A stretch of DNA of 64,000 nucleotides. It comes from Methanosarcina flavescens (GTDB lineage: Archaea > Halobacteriota > Methanosarcinia > Methanosarcinales > Methanosarcinaceae). Shown one piece after another: positions 1 through 9,736 of the stretch. Each line of letters starts with the position of its first letter. Positions within the stretch are counted from its first letter, which is position 1. Location of the stretch: contig NZ_CP032683.1 of NCBI RefSeq assembly GCF_001304615.2, positions 1,674,001 to 1,738,000 on the forward strand, given 5' to 3'. Both the position numbers and the translations under genes were made by a program. The notes under the pieces are model-generated. The model was not told the origin of the DNA. It ran no database searches and saw only the letters and a program-made list of their open reading frames with translations.

Positions 1-342
1 AGTTCCTATAAATTCTTTTTGATAATCTTCTTCGCCGCTTAATCAATTTCTATGAGTCCTAGAATATAAGAAAAGTAAATCCTCATAAATATTTTTAAAG
101 TGCAGAATAATTTGCACATTAGCTAACTACGGAAAGTATGACTCCAGAATGAGTTGAAGGCTAAATATAAAAAAAATTAAATTTAGAAGCTTTTAAGAGA
201 AATAGTTCACCTAGACTATCTATCGAATAACATAGACAGAAGCTTTTAAACAACAAGGGAATACAACTTAAAATTTACGTAAGAGATTATCGATGATTTG
301 GGAGGCCACCTATTGCAGTCGCATCTGTCACTCTATACACCC
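1..342. other. AT-rich intergenic DNA, no gene seen
   Basis: This stretch is AT-rich with stops in all frames. It contains 3' flanking sequence of the DUF1616 relic that begins at 343. I see no convincing RNA gene, repeat or coding remnant in it. Confidence 0.4.
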
Positions 343-1098
343 TTAAGACATCATTTTTATGTTGTATTTACATCTATCCAGAGAAAGATCCCTATAAGGC
401 ACAGTTTTCTCAATCCCATTAAAGAGCAAGAACTCAAGCTTCATATTTTCTCCCACAAACGCAGGTGTAAAAATAACTGGTTTTTCCCAGGTCTCATTAT
501 GGGCAAGGGCAATATGCTTCACATTTTCTGAGAGGGACAGTGACATATTTTCAAGCTTTACCCATTGTATAATGACCTATACTCATGATTTATAATTCCC
601 TACTATTATGGTTCTGCTCTCCCCAAGAATATATTTTGTAGAATAATTGTCAGCCTTTCCTTCAAACCCAAGAAGCTAAAACTCCATAAAATATTCTCCT
701 TCTTTTGGACTCATGACTACAAAAGTGAGGTCACCATAGACAGAAAGATTAAAAATGCTCATCTCAGATATTCAAGCCCTCATATTATGAAGATGGACAG
801 GCTTACAAGTATTGGAAGGGTGTGATGCCCCAAGGAATATAGTTAAGACAAAGACCTATTAGAGGCACAACCGCAATACTTAAGCCGAAAGAGAGAGCCA
901 TCCATTCTATCATATCAAAGCCGTATTTTGTAAGAAAGAGGGGTACAGTCAAAGCGTATCCTGGCAGGAAAAGCATAAAAGGTAGTCCTACCGAATTGCG
1001 GGGCATGGTCTCACTTATCTAGGAGTAAGCATAAAAATATCTGTAAGGAGCATAAGCCCCATGATAATCAAGAGGTCTGAAGGAATTCTTTTCCTCAT
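343..1098 (-). pseudogene. decayed DUF1616 membrane protein gene
   Basis: Reading the minus strand from an ATG at 1098, pieces of a DUF1616 protein appear in order but in shifting frames. The N-terminus (RKRIPSDLL) matches the intact paralog at 14083-14970 (NQKFPSDLL). A frameshift near 1020 leads to GLPFMLFLPGYAL and LNYIPWGI, both nearly shared with the paralog. Then come a gap and stops, and finally GENMKLEFLLFN near 400, again shared. In between, in-frame stops interrupt the stretch that matches the paralog's extracytoplasmic domain around 560-720. The predicted ancestral product was a membrane protein with N-terminal helices and an outside beta domain. Several independent lesions make restoration unlikely, so I call it a relic. 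Confidence 0.8.
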
Positions 1099-1897
1099 GC
1101 GGGTCATCTGATTTCAGTTTAAAATAATAAGTTTCTAGTTTCTTCAATTGAAATAATTTTTAAGAAAAGTAAATATTTTTCTAATGTATTTAATTCTTTC
1201 GCGCTTTTTTCCTAGGACATAGATGTTATAATATTTCCACTAATTTTATACCGATCTTTATTTTTCCCATATATTTTCTATGCAATTTTTTGTTATAAGC
1301 TTTCTATTCTGCCTATAATCTTTTTTCTATTTTTCCTAGATCTTTTTCTTTCAATATTTCCGGATTATTTATTAGAGAGGAAGTTTGGATTCTTCAAAGT
1401 TTTTTGGTCTTGACAAATTGCGGCGAGTAGTAAAAAGCAATGGTACAGGCTTTAGATCTCAGATGCTGCTGAATGAATTCTCACAAAAATCCATAAGTCT
1501 GCGGGACTGAGATCATGAATGCATTGAGTTTCTATGCTGCTATTTTTTGAAACTTTTTTTACTGATTTGATATTATATTTTGAGAAAGTTAACAATTTAG
1601 TACCATTTTCAAAAAAACATTATCTCAATCGTATAATTTTATGTCTTTATTGATACAGACTCTTCCGATATTGTTATTCTTGAATTAATATTTTTAGATA
1701 GTGCTACTGTCAATAAATTTATATACTCTTCATCTAAATTTAAATCTAAAAAATTGTTGCCGAATTGTTATTTAAAAGCTATTAAGATAATATTTAGTCT
1801 TACTTGATTTAATTTTAAGATATTTACATATATGTTCGCCTTAGATGTTCATATATTTACTAGATGGAATGTATAACATAAATTAGGGGGTTATTAA
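1099..1897. other. long AT-rich upstream region of the GT2 pair
   Basis: About 800 bases with no gene of normal size. A 41-codon frame starts with TTG at 1385, just after a GAGGAAG that could be a ribosome binding site, and ends at 1510 (product begins MDSSKFFGLDKLRRV). I do not recognise it and rate it weak. The last 200 bases are extremely AT-rich, as expected of the promoter region for the gene at 1898, whose own ribosome binding site is GGGGG at 1887-1891. Confidence 0.4.
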
Positions 1898-2866
1898 ATG
1901 AATAATCAATTATCTAAGGTCAATTGCATTCAGACAACAGTAGACAAAAAAATAAAATGTAATGCAGGAAGCGGCTCTAAAAATATCACCGTAATCCTTC
2001 CTGCTTATAATGAAGAAGATTCTATCGGAAGTATTGTTCTTCTCACGAAGCTCTATAGTGATGATGTTATTGTAGTTGATGATGCAAGCTCGGATCGGAC
2101 AGCTGAAATAGCAAAAAATGCAGGGGCTGAAGTAATCGTACATCAGACAAACAGAGGTCGAGATATAGCTCTTGATACTGGTTTTAAAGCCGCAATTAAC
2201 CTTGGCGCTGATGTAATTGTGACAATGAGCTCTAACGGGCATCATAATCCTGCGGACATCCCCAAGCTTGTTGACCCGATTATTAAAGGTCATGCAGACA
2301 TAGTTAACGGTAGCCTGTACCTGAACAGCCCGGATAAACCCACTCAAATTTACCACCGTGTAGGGCAGAACATCTTGGGTAAGTTTACTAACAAAAATCT
2401 GTACAAGACCAAAGATTCTCAGACCATTTTTCGGGCTTTTTCAGTTTCTGCAATAAACGCTGCTCATCTTGATTCCCAGAGCATGACTGTAGATAACTGG
2501 ATGCTTGCAGATGCAGGAAAATCCAACCTCCGCATAAAAGAAGTCGAAATCGGTGCACATCGTAACTTCGGAGACCAGGTTAAAGATCCGATTAAATACA
2601 TTCTTGGAGTTCTGAAAACTGTACTGATGGATATAGAGAACAATAAACCGCTTTACTTATACTCAGTGCCAGGATTTGCCCTTGCCACTTGCGGTTTTTA
2701 TATGGGTTTGAGATTTCTTGAAGCCACTCTCCTTGGAATCGGAAGTCTACATTTCTGGCCGCTGTCTCTAATGGTTTTTCTATCAATTGCTGGAGTTTAC
2801 ATGACAATGAGGGGGATTTTGATGCATTCCTTTGTGGAGGTAACCGCGCAAACGGAGTCTGTATGA
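1898..2866 (+). CDS. DPM1-like GT2 paralog with degraded catalytic motifs
   Basis: 322-residue relative of dolichyl-phosphate hexose synthases: an N-terminal GT-A domain (ILPAYNEEDS near residue 34, VVDDASSDRT near 58) and two to three C-terminal membrane helices (about 255-315). It is a close tandem paralog of the gene at 2990. Unlike that copy, the metal-binding motif is changed: the neighbour has TMDSDGQHNP, here it reads TMSSNGHHNP, so the DxD aspartates are lost. The neighbour's GKGAALKTGF is GRDIALDTGF here, DSQSGFRAF is DSQTIFRAF, and the acidic IESEML is VDNWML. The reading frame remains open throughout and the ribosome binding site is good, so the protein is probably made, but I infer that it is not an active transferase. 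It might be a regulatory partner of 2990 or an early pseudogene. Confidence 0.8.
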   Translation: MNNQLSKVNCIQTTVDKKIKCNAGSGSKNITVILPAYNEEDSIGSIVLLTKLYSDDVIVVDDASSDRTAEIAKNAGAEVIVHQTNRGRDIALDTGFKAAINLGADVIVTMSSNGHHNPADIPKLVDPIIKGHADIVNGSLYLNSPDKPTQIYHRVGQNILGKFTNKNLYKTKDSQTIFRAFSVSAINAAHLDSQSMTVDNWMLADAGKSNLRIKEVEIGAHRNFGDQVKDPIKYILGVLKTVLMDIENNKPLYLYSVPGFALATCGFYMGLRFLEATLLGIGSLHFWPLSLMVFLSIAGVYMTMRGILMHSFVEVTAQTESV

Positions 2867-2989
2867 AATCCTCATACAACTGTTCAGATATCGCCGTGGA
2901 AAAAGTAGCCAAATTAAGTCCATAGTCTGGCTGTACAGATGCCAGTATTTTATTAATATTTTCACAGTCTGATTTTGGAGTTATTAAAA

Positions 2990-3961
2990 ATGGGCAATGA
3001 ACTGCTTATAGGAAAAAGCGAGACGCAAACAAATAAATACCAAGAAAAGACGTACAGTAAAGGCACAGCTTCCAAAAATATCACAGTTATCCTTCCTGCC
3101 TACAATGAAGAAGTTTCTATTGGTAGCATAGTTCTCCTTACCAGGTTCTATGCAGACAACGTAATTGTTGTTGACGATGGAAGCTCGGATCGGACAGCTG
3201 AAGTTGCCAGGAAAGCCGGAGCTGAAGTGATAGTCCATAAAGTTAATCAGGGAAAAGGTGCAGCATTAAAAACTGGCTTTACAGCTGCAGTCTCTCTTGG
3301 TGCCGATGTAATCGTGACAATGGACTCCGATGGTCAGCATAACCCGGCTGATATCCCGAAACTGGTTGAACCTATTCTCAAAGGTGAAGCCGATATGGTT
3401 AACGGCAGCCGCTACCTCAACGGCCTGGATAAAAATACTCCGGTGTACCGCCGTGTTGGGCAGAAAATTCTGGATAGGGTTACCAATCTGAACTCAGGTC
3501 TCAAAATTACTGATTCTCAGAGTGGGTTTCGTGCCTTTGCAGCATCTACAAAAGATGTCTTCCGTTTCAATGCCCAGGGCATGGCGATAGAAAGTGAAAT
3601 GCTGGCAGATGCAGGAAAATCCGGTCTCCGTATAAAAGAAGTCGAAATTGGAGTCCGTTACGATGTTGATTGCTCAACTTTGAGCCCGATTAAGCACGGC
3701 TTTAGCGTTCTCGTTCTGGTTTTAAAAGATATAAAGTTCAACAACCCCCTTTACTACTTCACGGTCCCTGGTATTTCTCTTGGAATCGGAGGACTTTATA
3801 TGTGCACTCACTTCTTAAGAATTTATCTTCTGGGAGGAAATCTTCAATTTGTACCTACAATGCTCATGATTCTGTTCATCATTGTAGGAATTTTCATGGC
3901 TTTGACAGGCATCTTGCTGCATAGTGTAGCTGGACTGGAGAATGAAGCAAAAACAGCATGA
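2990..3961 (+). CDS. DPM1-like glycosyltransferase family 2
   Basis: 323-residue membrane GT2 that should move a sugar from a nucleotide donor to polyprenyl (dolichyl) phosphate at the inner face of the membrane. Motifs are intact: ILPAYNEEVS, VVDDGSSDRT, MDSDGQHNP (metal-binding DxD) and DSQSGFRAF. Two hydrophobic segments near the C-terminus (from VPGISLGIGG onward) anchor it. I start at ATG 2990 because GGAG at 2977-2980 lies nine bases upstream; a TTG at 2975 overlaps that site and is less likely. It follows the degraded paralog at 1898 by about 120 bases, and both probably descend from a tandem duplication. The sugar cannot be told from sequence. A second intact relative is at 15863. Confidence 0.9.
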   Translation: MGNELLIGKSETQTNKYQEKTYSKGTASKNITVILPAYNEEVSIGSIVLLTRFYADNVIVVDDGSSDRTAEVARKAGAEVIVHKVNQGKGAALKTGFTAAVSLGADVIVTMDSDGQHNPADIPKLVEPILKGEADMVNGSRYLNGLDKNTPVYRRVGQKILDRVTNLNSGLKITDSQSGFRAFAASTKDVFRFNAQGMAIESEMLADAGKSGLRIKEVEIGVRYDVDCSTLSPIKHGFSVLVLVLKDIKFNNPLYYFTVPGISLGIGGLYMCTHFLRIYLLGGNLQFVPTMLMILFIIVGIFMALTGILLHSVAGLENEAKTA

Positions 3962-4128
3962 AATGGTAAAATGATGCCTTTATTGAGACAGATTGAACTA
4001 AGCTCAGAAATAAGCTAAGGAATTTTTGTATAAAATGTAAGAGTTCTTGGGTGTGATGAAAAAATAAGAAAAAAGAGCAGTTAAGTAAAGTAGTTATTTT
4101 GCTGAAATGAAAAATAGATTAAAACTCG

Positions 4129-5664
4129 TCACATCCTAAACTCTCTCACTATCTTTTTTATCTGCGCATCAGTTTTTAAAATATACAGGTAGTAAATCCC
4201 AATAGTTGCAGCGGAAATTATAACAAGCAGAATCTGATTTATTTCTACGATCTTCAGAGCAATAAGGGTAGCTCCTGCAGGAATAAAGAGAGTGAAATTT
4301 GAAAATAAAATTTTCAAGGCTCTCGAGATCTTTACGCCGGAATAAGACATCATCTTCAGGCAAAGATAACCGTATACCAGGACTCCTGAAATTGAGAAAA
4401 GGGTAAGTGCTAGACGTGCGTTTCCAAGCAGCCCGCCAATCGTAAGGGAAAGCAGGCGTGTGATAAGGTTGAAAAAATTATAATGAAAACCGAAATGATG
4501 TTTCTCTACTACTACATATATAGTAGTTAATGGGGACGAAATAAACCATATAAAAGCCCACAGACTGAGGATCTGGGTGTAAACCCCTGCTTCTGCCCAG
4601 GCTTTCCCAAAAATAACCGTAAAAACATCGCTACCGACAATTGTCAGAATCAGTATTGGGAACATGCCTATAATTACGAGCATTCTGAACACATTTTCAA
4701 CAAGGGAGGGAAGAGTACCCTCGGATAAGGCTCTTGAAGCTCGCTGGAAAAAAACCTGTGAAATTGAGCTTCCTATGAAACTCATTGGCAGCTGCAGGAG
4801 ACGAAAGCCAAGAGAATAAAAACCTACTACTGCAGGCGTAAAAAATGCTGCAAGAAGGAAGGCAGGAAGCTGCCAGGAGACCGAGTTCATAAGGGCAGCC
4901 CAGGAGTCTAAAAGCGAGAATTTGCGGTATTTCTTGAACCCCTCATAGACTTTTTTCCAGTTCAGGCTCTTCACAATCAGTTTCTTGTCATCTCTCCAGA
5001 TCTGTCCTCCAAGTACAAATGTTGCAATAGACTGACCTACAACGCTTCCAGTTATCAATCCGCCTGCACCGATTTTCTCTATAAGCCCAAGCCCTACCTG
5101 CGTTGTAGTACTCGAAACCGAACTGAAAACTTTTGAAAGGGAAAGTCTCTTGAAGAGTTTTGTTCTTGAATTCCAGTTATTCAGTGCAAGAAATAGCCCG
5201 TTTACAAAAATGAACGGAGGCACAAACCAGAGATAATCTCCTATTTGCTGAAAATTCAGGACATTAACTATAGGTTCTTTGAGATACCATATGGCTAAAA
5301 ATGTTAAACCACTTATAAACAATACTGCTAGAAAACTCAATACTAACAGGTTTACAGCTTCTTCGTCCGATTCAGGCAGCATTATAGAATACTCATACCT
5401 CATGCATGCAATGACACTGATAATGCTGGTAATAGAGATGTACAGAGCCCAGATCCCGAAATCATCAGGCCCATACAAGCGGGTCAATACAGGAGCAGAT
5501 AGAATCATAAGGATTTGAGCAAAGGTTGTCCCGCCTGCAAGTGTTAGCACATCGAGAGCAAAGCTTTCCTTCTTGCTGTTACCCAATCGTTTTTCTGCTG
5601 CATCTGCTGTCGTCTCATCCATATCCAGTACCTTAAAAAAGTTTCCTTTAGAGCTGATCTCCAT
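4129..5664 (-). CDS. Wzx-like polysaccharide flippase
   Basis: About 511 residues with the helix pattern of oligosaccharide flippases of the MOP superfamily (12-14 membrane segments). The conserved N-terminal signature is LAGGTTFAQ followed by PVLTRLYGPDDFG. It should carry lipid-linked oligosaccharide across the membrane. The start is uncertain: ATG 5664 has AGGA upstream, ATG 5622 (MDETTADA) has AAGGT upstream and gives a more usual N-terminal length, and a TTG at 5706 also fits the frame. The gene is convergent with the GT2 at 2990 and points the same way as the Wbp-like operon further right. It shares its overall design, including the ending of the helix bundle, with the flippase at 41341; the third flippase at 29567 is more distant. 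Confidence 0.88.
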   Translation of the reverse strand: MEISSKGNFFKVLDMDETTADAAEKRLGNSKKESFALDVLTLAGGTTFAQILMILSAPVLTRLYGPDDFGIWALYISITSIISVIACMRYEYSIMLPESDEEAVNLLVLSFLAVLFISGLTFLAIWYLKEPIVNVLNFQQIGDYLWFVPPFIFVNGLFLALNNWNSRTKLFKRLSLSKVFSSVSSTTTQVGLGLIEKIGAGGLITGSVVGQSIATFVLGGQIWRDDKKLIVKSLNWKKVYEGFKKYRKFSLLDSWAALMNSVSWQLPAFLLAAFFTPAVVGFYSLGFRLLQLPMSFIGSSISQVFFQRASRALSEGTLPSLVENVFRMLVIIGMFPILILTIVGSDVFTVIFGKAWAEAGVYTQILSLWAFIWFISSPLTTIYVVVEKHHFGFHYNFFNLITRLLSLTIGGLLGNARLALTLFSISGVLVYGYLCLKMMSYSGVKISRALKILFSNFTLFIPAGATLIALKIVEINQILLVIISAATIGIYYLYILKTDAQIKKIVREFRM

Positions 5665-5709
5665 GTGTTCCTGTATTCTCAAGAGGCTTTTATCTTGAAA
5701 ACACAATCC

Positions 5710-6100
5710 TGGGGTATGATATTCTCAGGTTGATATCGGATCTCTGACTTTCCCCTCTAAGCCCCCCTATAAATAAGCCCTCCCTAAATAAATTTATCGG
5801 CTTCCCCAACTTACGTAACAATTGAGAATATTATTTCCCTTCACTCCCCTCAACATTACTTTATTATAGGTTCCTTTTATGGTTTCTGACAGGAAGCCAG
5901 TTATAAATAGAGTTTGAACAGAACTTAACATTATACACTGGTAGCAATCAGTTTATCAGGTATCAGGCATACGCAGCCGAAAATAGGTTTATCAATCAAG
6001 CCTGCTTGAGGGGTTAATTAATAATTCTTGGCCTGATTAATTACCTTATTTATTCAAAAATAGTTGATTTATCCAATGACCAGTAGTTATCTGTTGAATA
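5710..6100. other. intergenic DNA between deacetylase and flippase
   Basis: About 400 bases lie between the flippase start and the end of the deacetylase at 6106. It should hold the flippase promoter on the minus strand and the end of the Wbp-like operon. I see AT-rich tracts (for example near 6040-6065) but no gene, repeat or clear hairpin. Confidence 0.35.
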
Positions 6101-6105
6101 CAAGG

Positions 6106-7167
6106 TTATGGGCATGTTTTCCAGTATTTCGGTTCAACATTAGTGGACCACCAGTTGTATATTTCTTCTCCACTTGCAATCCAGGCTTTTTTACCAGAGA
6201 CATATTTGAGGAATTTTTCGTAATATTTAAGGCTTTCTCCCTCAATGCTTGTATTATTATGCCACAGGACCGTAATTACGCCATTATACTGCTCAACCTT
6301 ATCAACAAGGCTTTTTATGAGTTCCCAGGCCTGCTTAATGTCAAGTCGCATGTAACTTCTTAATAAAGTTCGATCCATAACTATTAGAGGAAGCTCAAGG
6401 ATATCGATTTGTTTTCCGGTATTTATGTTATAAGGCCTGAAGGGATGGCACATCCCATTTCTAAAACCTGCGCAATCTGCATATCCGAATGTTGTATCAT
6501 ACTTAAAATTGGCTTTACTCAACAGTTCCCATGTATCAGGCACTCTAAACCTTAAAAAATGATTTCTGTACCCTATAATTTGCTTGCCGAGAACCCTCTC
6601 AAGCCTCTGTTTTTTTTCTAACACATCCTCAAAACTCTTGTAAGACTCATGCCCTCCATGCAGGCCTACTTCCCATCCGTGGGAAGATATGAACTTTAAT
6701 TCGGTTTCGAGATCCGCAATTTCATAATTGAAATCCTGTTCTCCAGGGCGCAGAGCCATAAAATAAAAGCTGGATTTAGCGTTGTATTTTGCTTCCAGCT
6801 CCATTATTTCTCTAAAGTTCCAGTAGGGATTACACTTTTTATTAATTCTGGAAAAAGGTGCTTTCATGGCATCTATAAAGTTCCCTCTGGCAAATGCCTT
6901 GGCAGTCTCAATTATGGGGTAGAATTTCTCCGGATATACTACATCAATATCATGAGTAAGGCAAACTGCAAACTTCCTTCCATCCGGATACTCAGGACAT
7001 AAACCCTTTTCTACTAGAAATCTGGAAACATTTGGATCAAAAACGTTTCTTTGACCGCTTAAATAGTAAGGAAATCTATCGTACTGGTCAGAGAAGTACA
7101 AGTTGTATTCTTCTTTTTTGGTAAATAGATTCCACAATTCCTCGTTTTGTTCTAGTGTCTCGATCAT
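6106..7167 (-). CDS. polysaccharide deacetylase-like protein (THDID family)
   Basis: 353-residue protein of the NodB/CE4-like group, predicted to remove N-acetyl groups from a glycan or a lipid-linked sugar. Metal-site motifs are visible: LTHDID replaces the usual TFDDG, LHGGHES supplies the HxxH histidines, RNHFLRF carries the arginine region and LWHN the C-terminal histidine. About 90 residues precede the first motif and begin with ELWNLFTKKEEY, a module shared with the proteins at 36858 and 44965. I chose ATG 7167 because GGGTGA lies five bases upstream; a GTG at 7176 would sit on that site. It is the last gene of the Wbp-like operon, which suggests that its substrate carries an N-acetylated amino sugar. 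No signal peptide is seen, so it probably acts in the cytoplasm. Confidence 0.82.
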   Translation of the reverse strand: MIETLEQNEELWNLFTKKEEYNLYFSDQYDRFPYYLSGQRNVFDPNVSRFLVEKGLCPEYPDGRKFAVCLTHDIDVVYPEKFYPIIETAKAFARGNFIDAMKAPFSRINKKCNPYWNFREIMELEAKYNAKSSFYFMALRPGEQDFNYEIADLETELKFISSHGWEVGLHGGHESYKSFEDVLEKKQRLERVLGKQIIGYRNHFLRFRVPDTWELLSKANFKYDTTFGYADCAGFRNGMCHPFRPYNINTGKQIDILELPLIVMDRTLLRSYMRLDIKQAWELIKSLVDKVEQYNGVITVLWHNNTSIEGESLKYYEKFLKYVSGKKAWIASGEEIYNWWSTNVEPKYWKTCP

Positions 7168-7227
7168 CGTTTTCACCCTTATTTCCAGATTTGAAAGACT
7201 GAACTAATTTCTCAAAGAGAACTATGT

Positions 7228-8655
7228 TCACACTATTAAATGTTCGTTTTTATCGCCCCTCCCAACCCCCTTATAGACAAATCCCCTGGAAATAAACTCA
7301 TCAGGTTCAATCACATTTCTTCCATCCACAATAACCGGATTTGCCTTACCTGAGACTTCCTTTACCCAATCAGCTTTTACATCAAAGTAAGCACTATGCC
7401 CTGCAAAAATAACTATAGCATCTGCGTTCCTGATGACATCTTCAAGATCATCTGAGATCTCAATCCCTGGATAGTTCACAACATAAGGGTCATGCACTGT
7501 AACTGTCGCGCCTGCCTTCAGGCATAGCTCCCTGTAAGGTTCTGAAGGCGTGTTCCTGGCATCGTCCGAATCTCGAATGAAAGCCCAGCCTAGCATTGCA
7601 ATCTTTGAATTTTTCATCTCCTTTCCAACCCTTTTAAGGGCTTCAACAGTCAGATTGTACATGTGGACAGGCATGAAATCATTGACTTTTCTTGCGAGTA
7701 CATAGATCGAATCTGCACCCTCAGGATAGTCAAGCTGCCTGTTTCCTAGCTTAATCCCTCTTTCCAGGTGATATGTATCCTTTGTAAGACAGTGACCTCC
7801 AACGCCTGCTCCAGGCCAGAGCACAGCTCTTGTAATACCGTCCCCTTTCAGGCTGTCTACTCCAGTCCTGACATCGTACACATTTATGCCCATAGCTTCA
7901 CAATAAAGGGCAAGCTGGTTAATTGCTGCTATTTGAAGGTCGCGGAAAGTATTCTCTGCAGTTTTCGTAACCTCAGCTGCAGTTGCACTCATAGGGATTA
8001 CTTTTCCCACAGTCAATACAGGCGAATAAAGCTCAACAGCCCGTTTAGTACTTGCCTCATTGATGCCGCCCACAACCCTATCATGTTCCCTTATATTCTT
8101 CAAAAGCCTGCCTACCATTACTCTTTCAGGGGCATGGGCAAGGGCAAAATCCTCACCAGCTTTAAGGCCTGACTCTTCTTCAAGAATCTGTTTTGCCATA
8201 CCTTCAGTCGTGCCCGGGGTGATTGTGGACTCAAGGACTACGAGCATGCCTGGCCTCAGATATTTTCCTACGTTTCTTATTCCCTCAATGAGTGCAGAAA
8301 AGTCAGGTTCCAAGTCTTTGGGGTTTGCAAAAGGAGTTTGGATTGCAAGAGTGACAGCATCAAGTTCTGATATCCTTGAGAAATCTGAAGTGCATTCGAA
8401 CTTACCAGCTTTCACAACTTTGTTAATAAGCTCTTCAAGGCCTGGTTCCTCTCCTTTGAGGGGGCTCTCTCCACGGTTGAGCATATCGATTTTGTAACTT
8501 GAGCTTTTTGAATTACGCTGGAAGCCGAGAACTTTATCAAAACAGGGAGTATCGGCAAAAAGAACAGCTGAAGGAATGCCTACATAACCCATTCCAAGTA
8601 CTCCTATTTTTTTGATTGAGCCTCTTTCCTTGAGAAGTTTTTCTAATTTATTCAT
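7228..8655 (-). CDS. UDP-N-acetyl-hexosamine 6-dehydrogenase (WbpA/WecC-like)
   Basis: 475-residue nucleotide sugar dehydrogenase that oxidises C6 of a UDP-hexose to a uronic acid with two NAD. The N-terminal Rossmann motif GVLGMGYVGIP is near residue 18, the middle domain has ESTITPGTT, and the catalytic cysteine lies in GAGVGGHCLTKDTY (about residue 289). The C-terminal domain includes GWAFIRDSDDARNTPS. ATG 8655 has AAAGTGAT upstream; GTG 8664 is an alternative. Its place beside a 3-dehydrogenase, a 3-aminotransferase and an acyltransferase points to a UDP-GlcNAc-type substrate as in the WbpA step, rather than plain UDP-glucose, which is covered by the separate enzyme at 33481. The exact substrate is inference. 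Confidence 0.88.
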   Translation of the reverse strand: MNKLEKLLKERGSIKKIGVLGMGYVGIPSAVLFADTPCFDKVLGFQRNSKSSSYKIDMLNRGESPLKGEEPGLEELINKVVKAGKFECTSDFSRISELDAVTLAIQTPFANPKDLEPDFSALIEGIRNVGKYLRPGMLVVLESTITPGTTEGMAKQILEEESGLKAGEDFALAHAPERVMVGRLLKNIREHDRVVGGINEASTKRAVELYSPVLTVGKVIPMSATAAEVTKTAENTFRDLQIAAINQLALYCEAMGINVYDVRTGVDSLKGDGITRAVLWPGAGVGGHCLTKDTYHLERGIKLGNRQLDYPEGADSIYVLARKVNDFMPVHMYNLTVEALKRVGKEMKNSKIAMLGWAFIRDSDDARNTPSEPYRELCLKAGATVTVHDPYVVNYPGIEISDDLEDVIRNADAIVIFAGHSAYFDVKADWVKEVSGKANPVIVDGRNVIEPDEFISRGFVYKGVGRGDKNEHLIV

Positions 8656-8752
8656 ACGTATCACTTTCTAAATTGTATTTTTTAGATTTTTTTTAAATCT
8701 TTCATCTTTTTAGAGGATTCCCAGATTTTGCCTCTTTGGAATTCTTTTCTGC

Positions 8753-9691
8753 TTATTGTCCTACTTCAATTAATCTTCCCTCTTCGTAGGATCTTATGGC
8801 TGCCAATGCCACTTCAAGAGCATGTTTTCCGTCCTCCCCGCAGGGATTAGGGTTTCTACCATTTGCAACACAATCTATGAAATAGGTGAGTTCATTTTTC
8901 AGGGGCTCGCTGTGTTCTACTTTGGCTTTTCTTATCCACTCATTATCGTGCAGCTGTACTGTCTGGCTAATGTAGTCCAGATAAGCAACACCTTTAACTC
9001 CGATCGCTGTTAACTGCCTTACCTTGTGTGGAGTTAGCCAATTTGTCTCCACAACCCCTGCAAAGTTATGATCCATGCGCAGGATAATTGAGGCGTGATC
9101 TTCAAATGAATGAATATCTGCACCTGCAATTGCATAAACACTATTTATTTTCATACCGTAAAGGTACGAGATCACATCTATATCATGAACACCGATATCC
9201 AGGATTACTCCCACATCTCTGATCCTCGGATTATAGGGTCCTACTCTTTTGGTCGAGATTGAAACTATCTTTCCCAGAATGCCTGAATTAATAATCTCTT
9301 TAAGTTTTATGACTGCGGGATTAAAACGTTCAATGTGCCCAACCATAAGGATTTTTCCCGCTTTTTTTGCTGCTGCTATCATCAGATCCGCGTTTTCAGT
9401 CGTATCTGCAATCGGTTTTTCTACAAGGACATGTATCCCTGCATCAAGAGCATCAAGTACAACCTGTTTATGCAATTTGGTAGGCACAACCACACTTACT
9501 GCATCAAGCCCTTCGGCAAACATTTTCGTATAATCTGTAAAGGCTTTTGTTTTGAATTGTGTAGCCATTGACTCGACACGTTTCTGATCTACGTCCGATA
9601 TTCCTGCGAGCTCCACACCATCCATTTCACTATAAATCCTTACATGGTTCTGCCCCATGGCACCTGTTCCTATTACTCCTACTCTGATCAA
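8753..9691 (-). CDS. Gfo/Idh/MocA sugar 3-dehydrogenase (WbpB/GnnA-like)
   Basis: 312-residue oxidoreductase with an N-terminal Rossmann fold (VGVIGTGAMGQNH at residues 3-15) and the EKPIADT motif of the Gfo/Idh/MocA family, where the lysine is catalytic, near residue 92. DIGVHDID near residue 170 carries the active-site histidine region. By family and context it should oxidise C3 of a UDP-N-acetylhexosamine (or its uronic acid) to the 3-keto sugar, the substrate of the aminotransferase encoded just upstream. I start at TTG 9691: GGAAGTGA ends five bases before it, whereas GTG 9700 lies inside that site. The gene sits about 45 bases after the aminotransferase in the same operon. Confidence 0.87.
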   Translation of the reverse strand: MIRVGVIGTGAMGQNHVRIYSEMDGVELAGISDVDQKRVESMATQFKTKAFTDYTKMFAEGLDAVSVVVPTKLHKQVVLDALDAGIHVLVEKPIADTTENADLMIAAAKKAGKILMVGHIERFNPAVIKLKEIINSGILGKIVSISTKRVGPYNPRIRDVGVILDIGVHDIDVISYLYGMKINSVYAIAGADIHSFEDHASIILRMDHNFAGVVETNWLTPHKVRQLTAIGVKGVAYLDYISQTVQLHDNEWIRKAKVEHSEPLKNELTYFIDCVANGRNPNPCGEDGKHALEVALAAIRSYEEGRLIEVGQ

Positions 9692-9736
9692 AAGTCTCAC
9701 TTCCTGATTCTGAAAATGCAGTGGCTGGAAAGCTAC

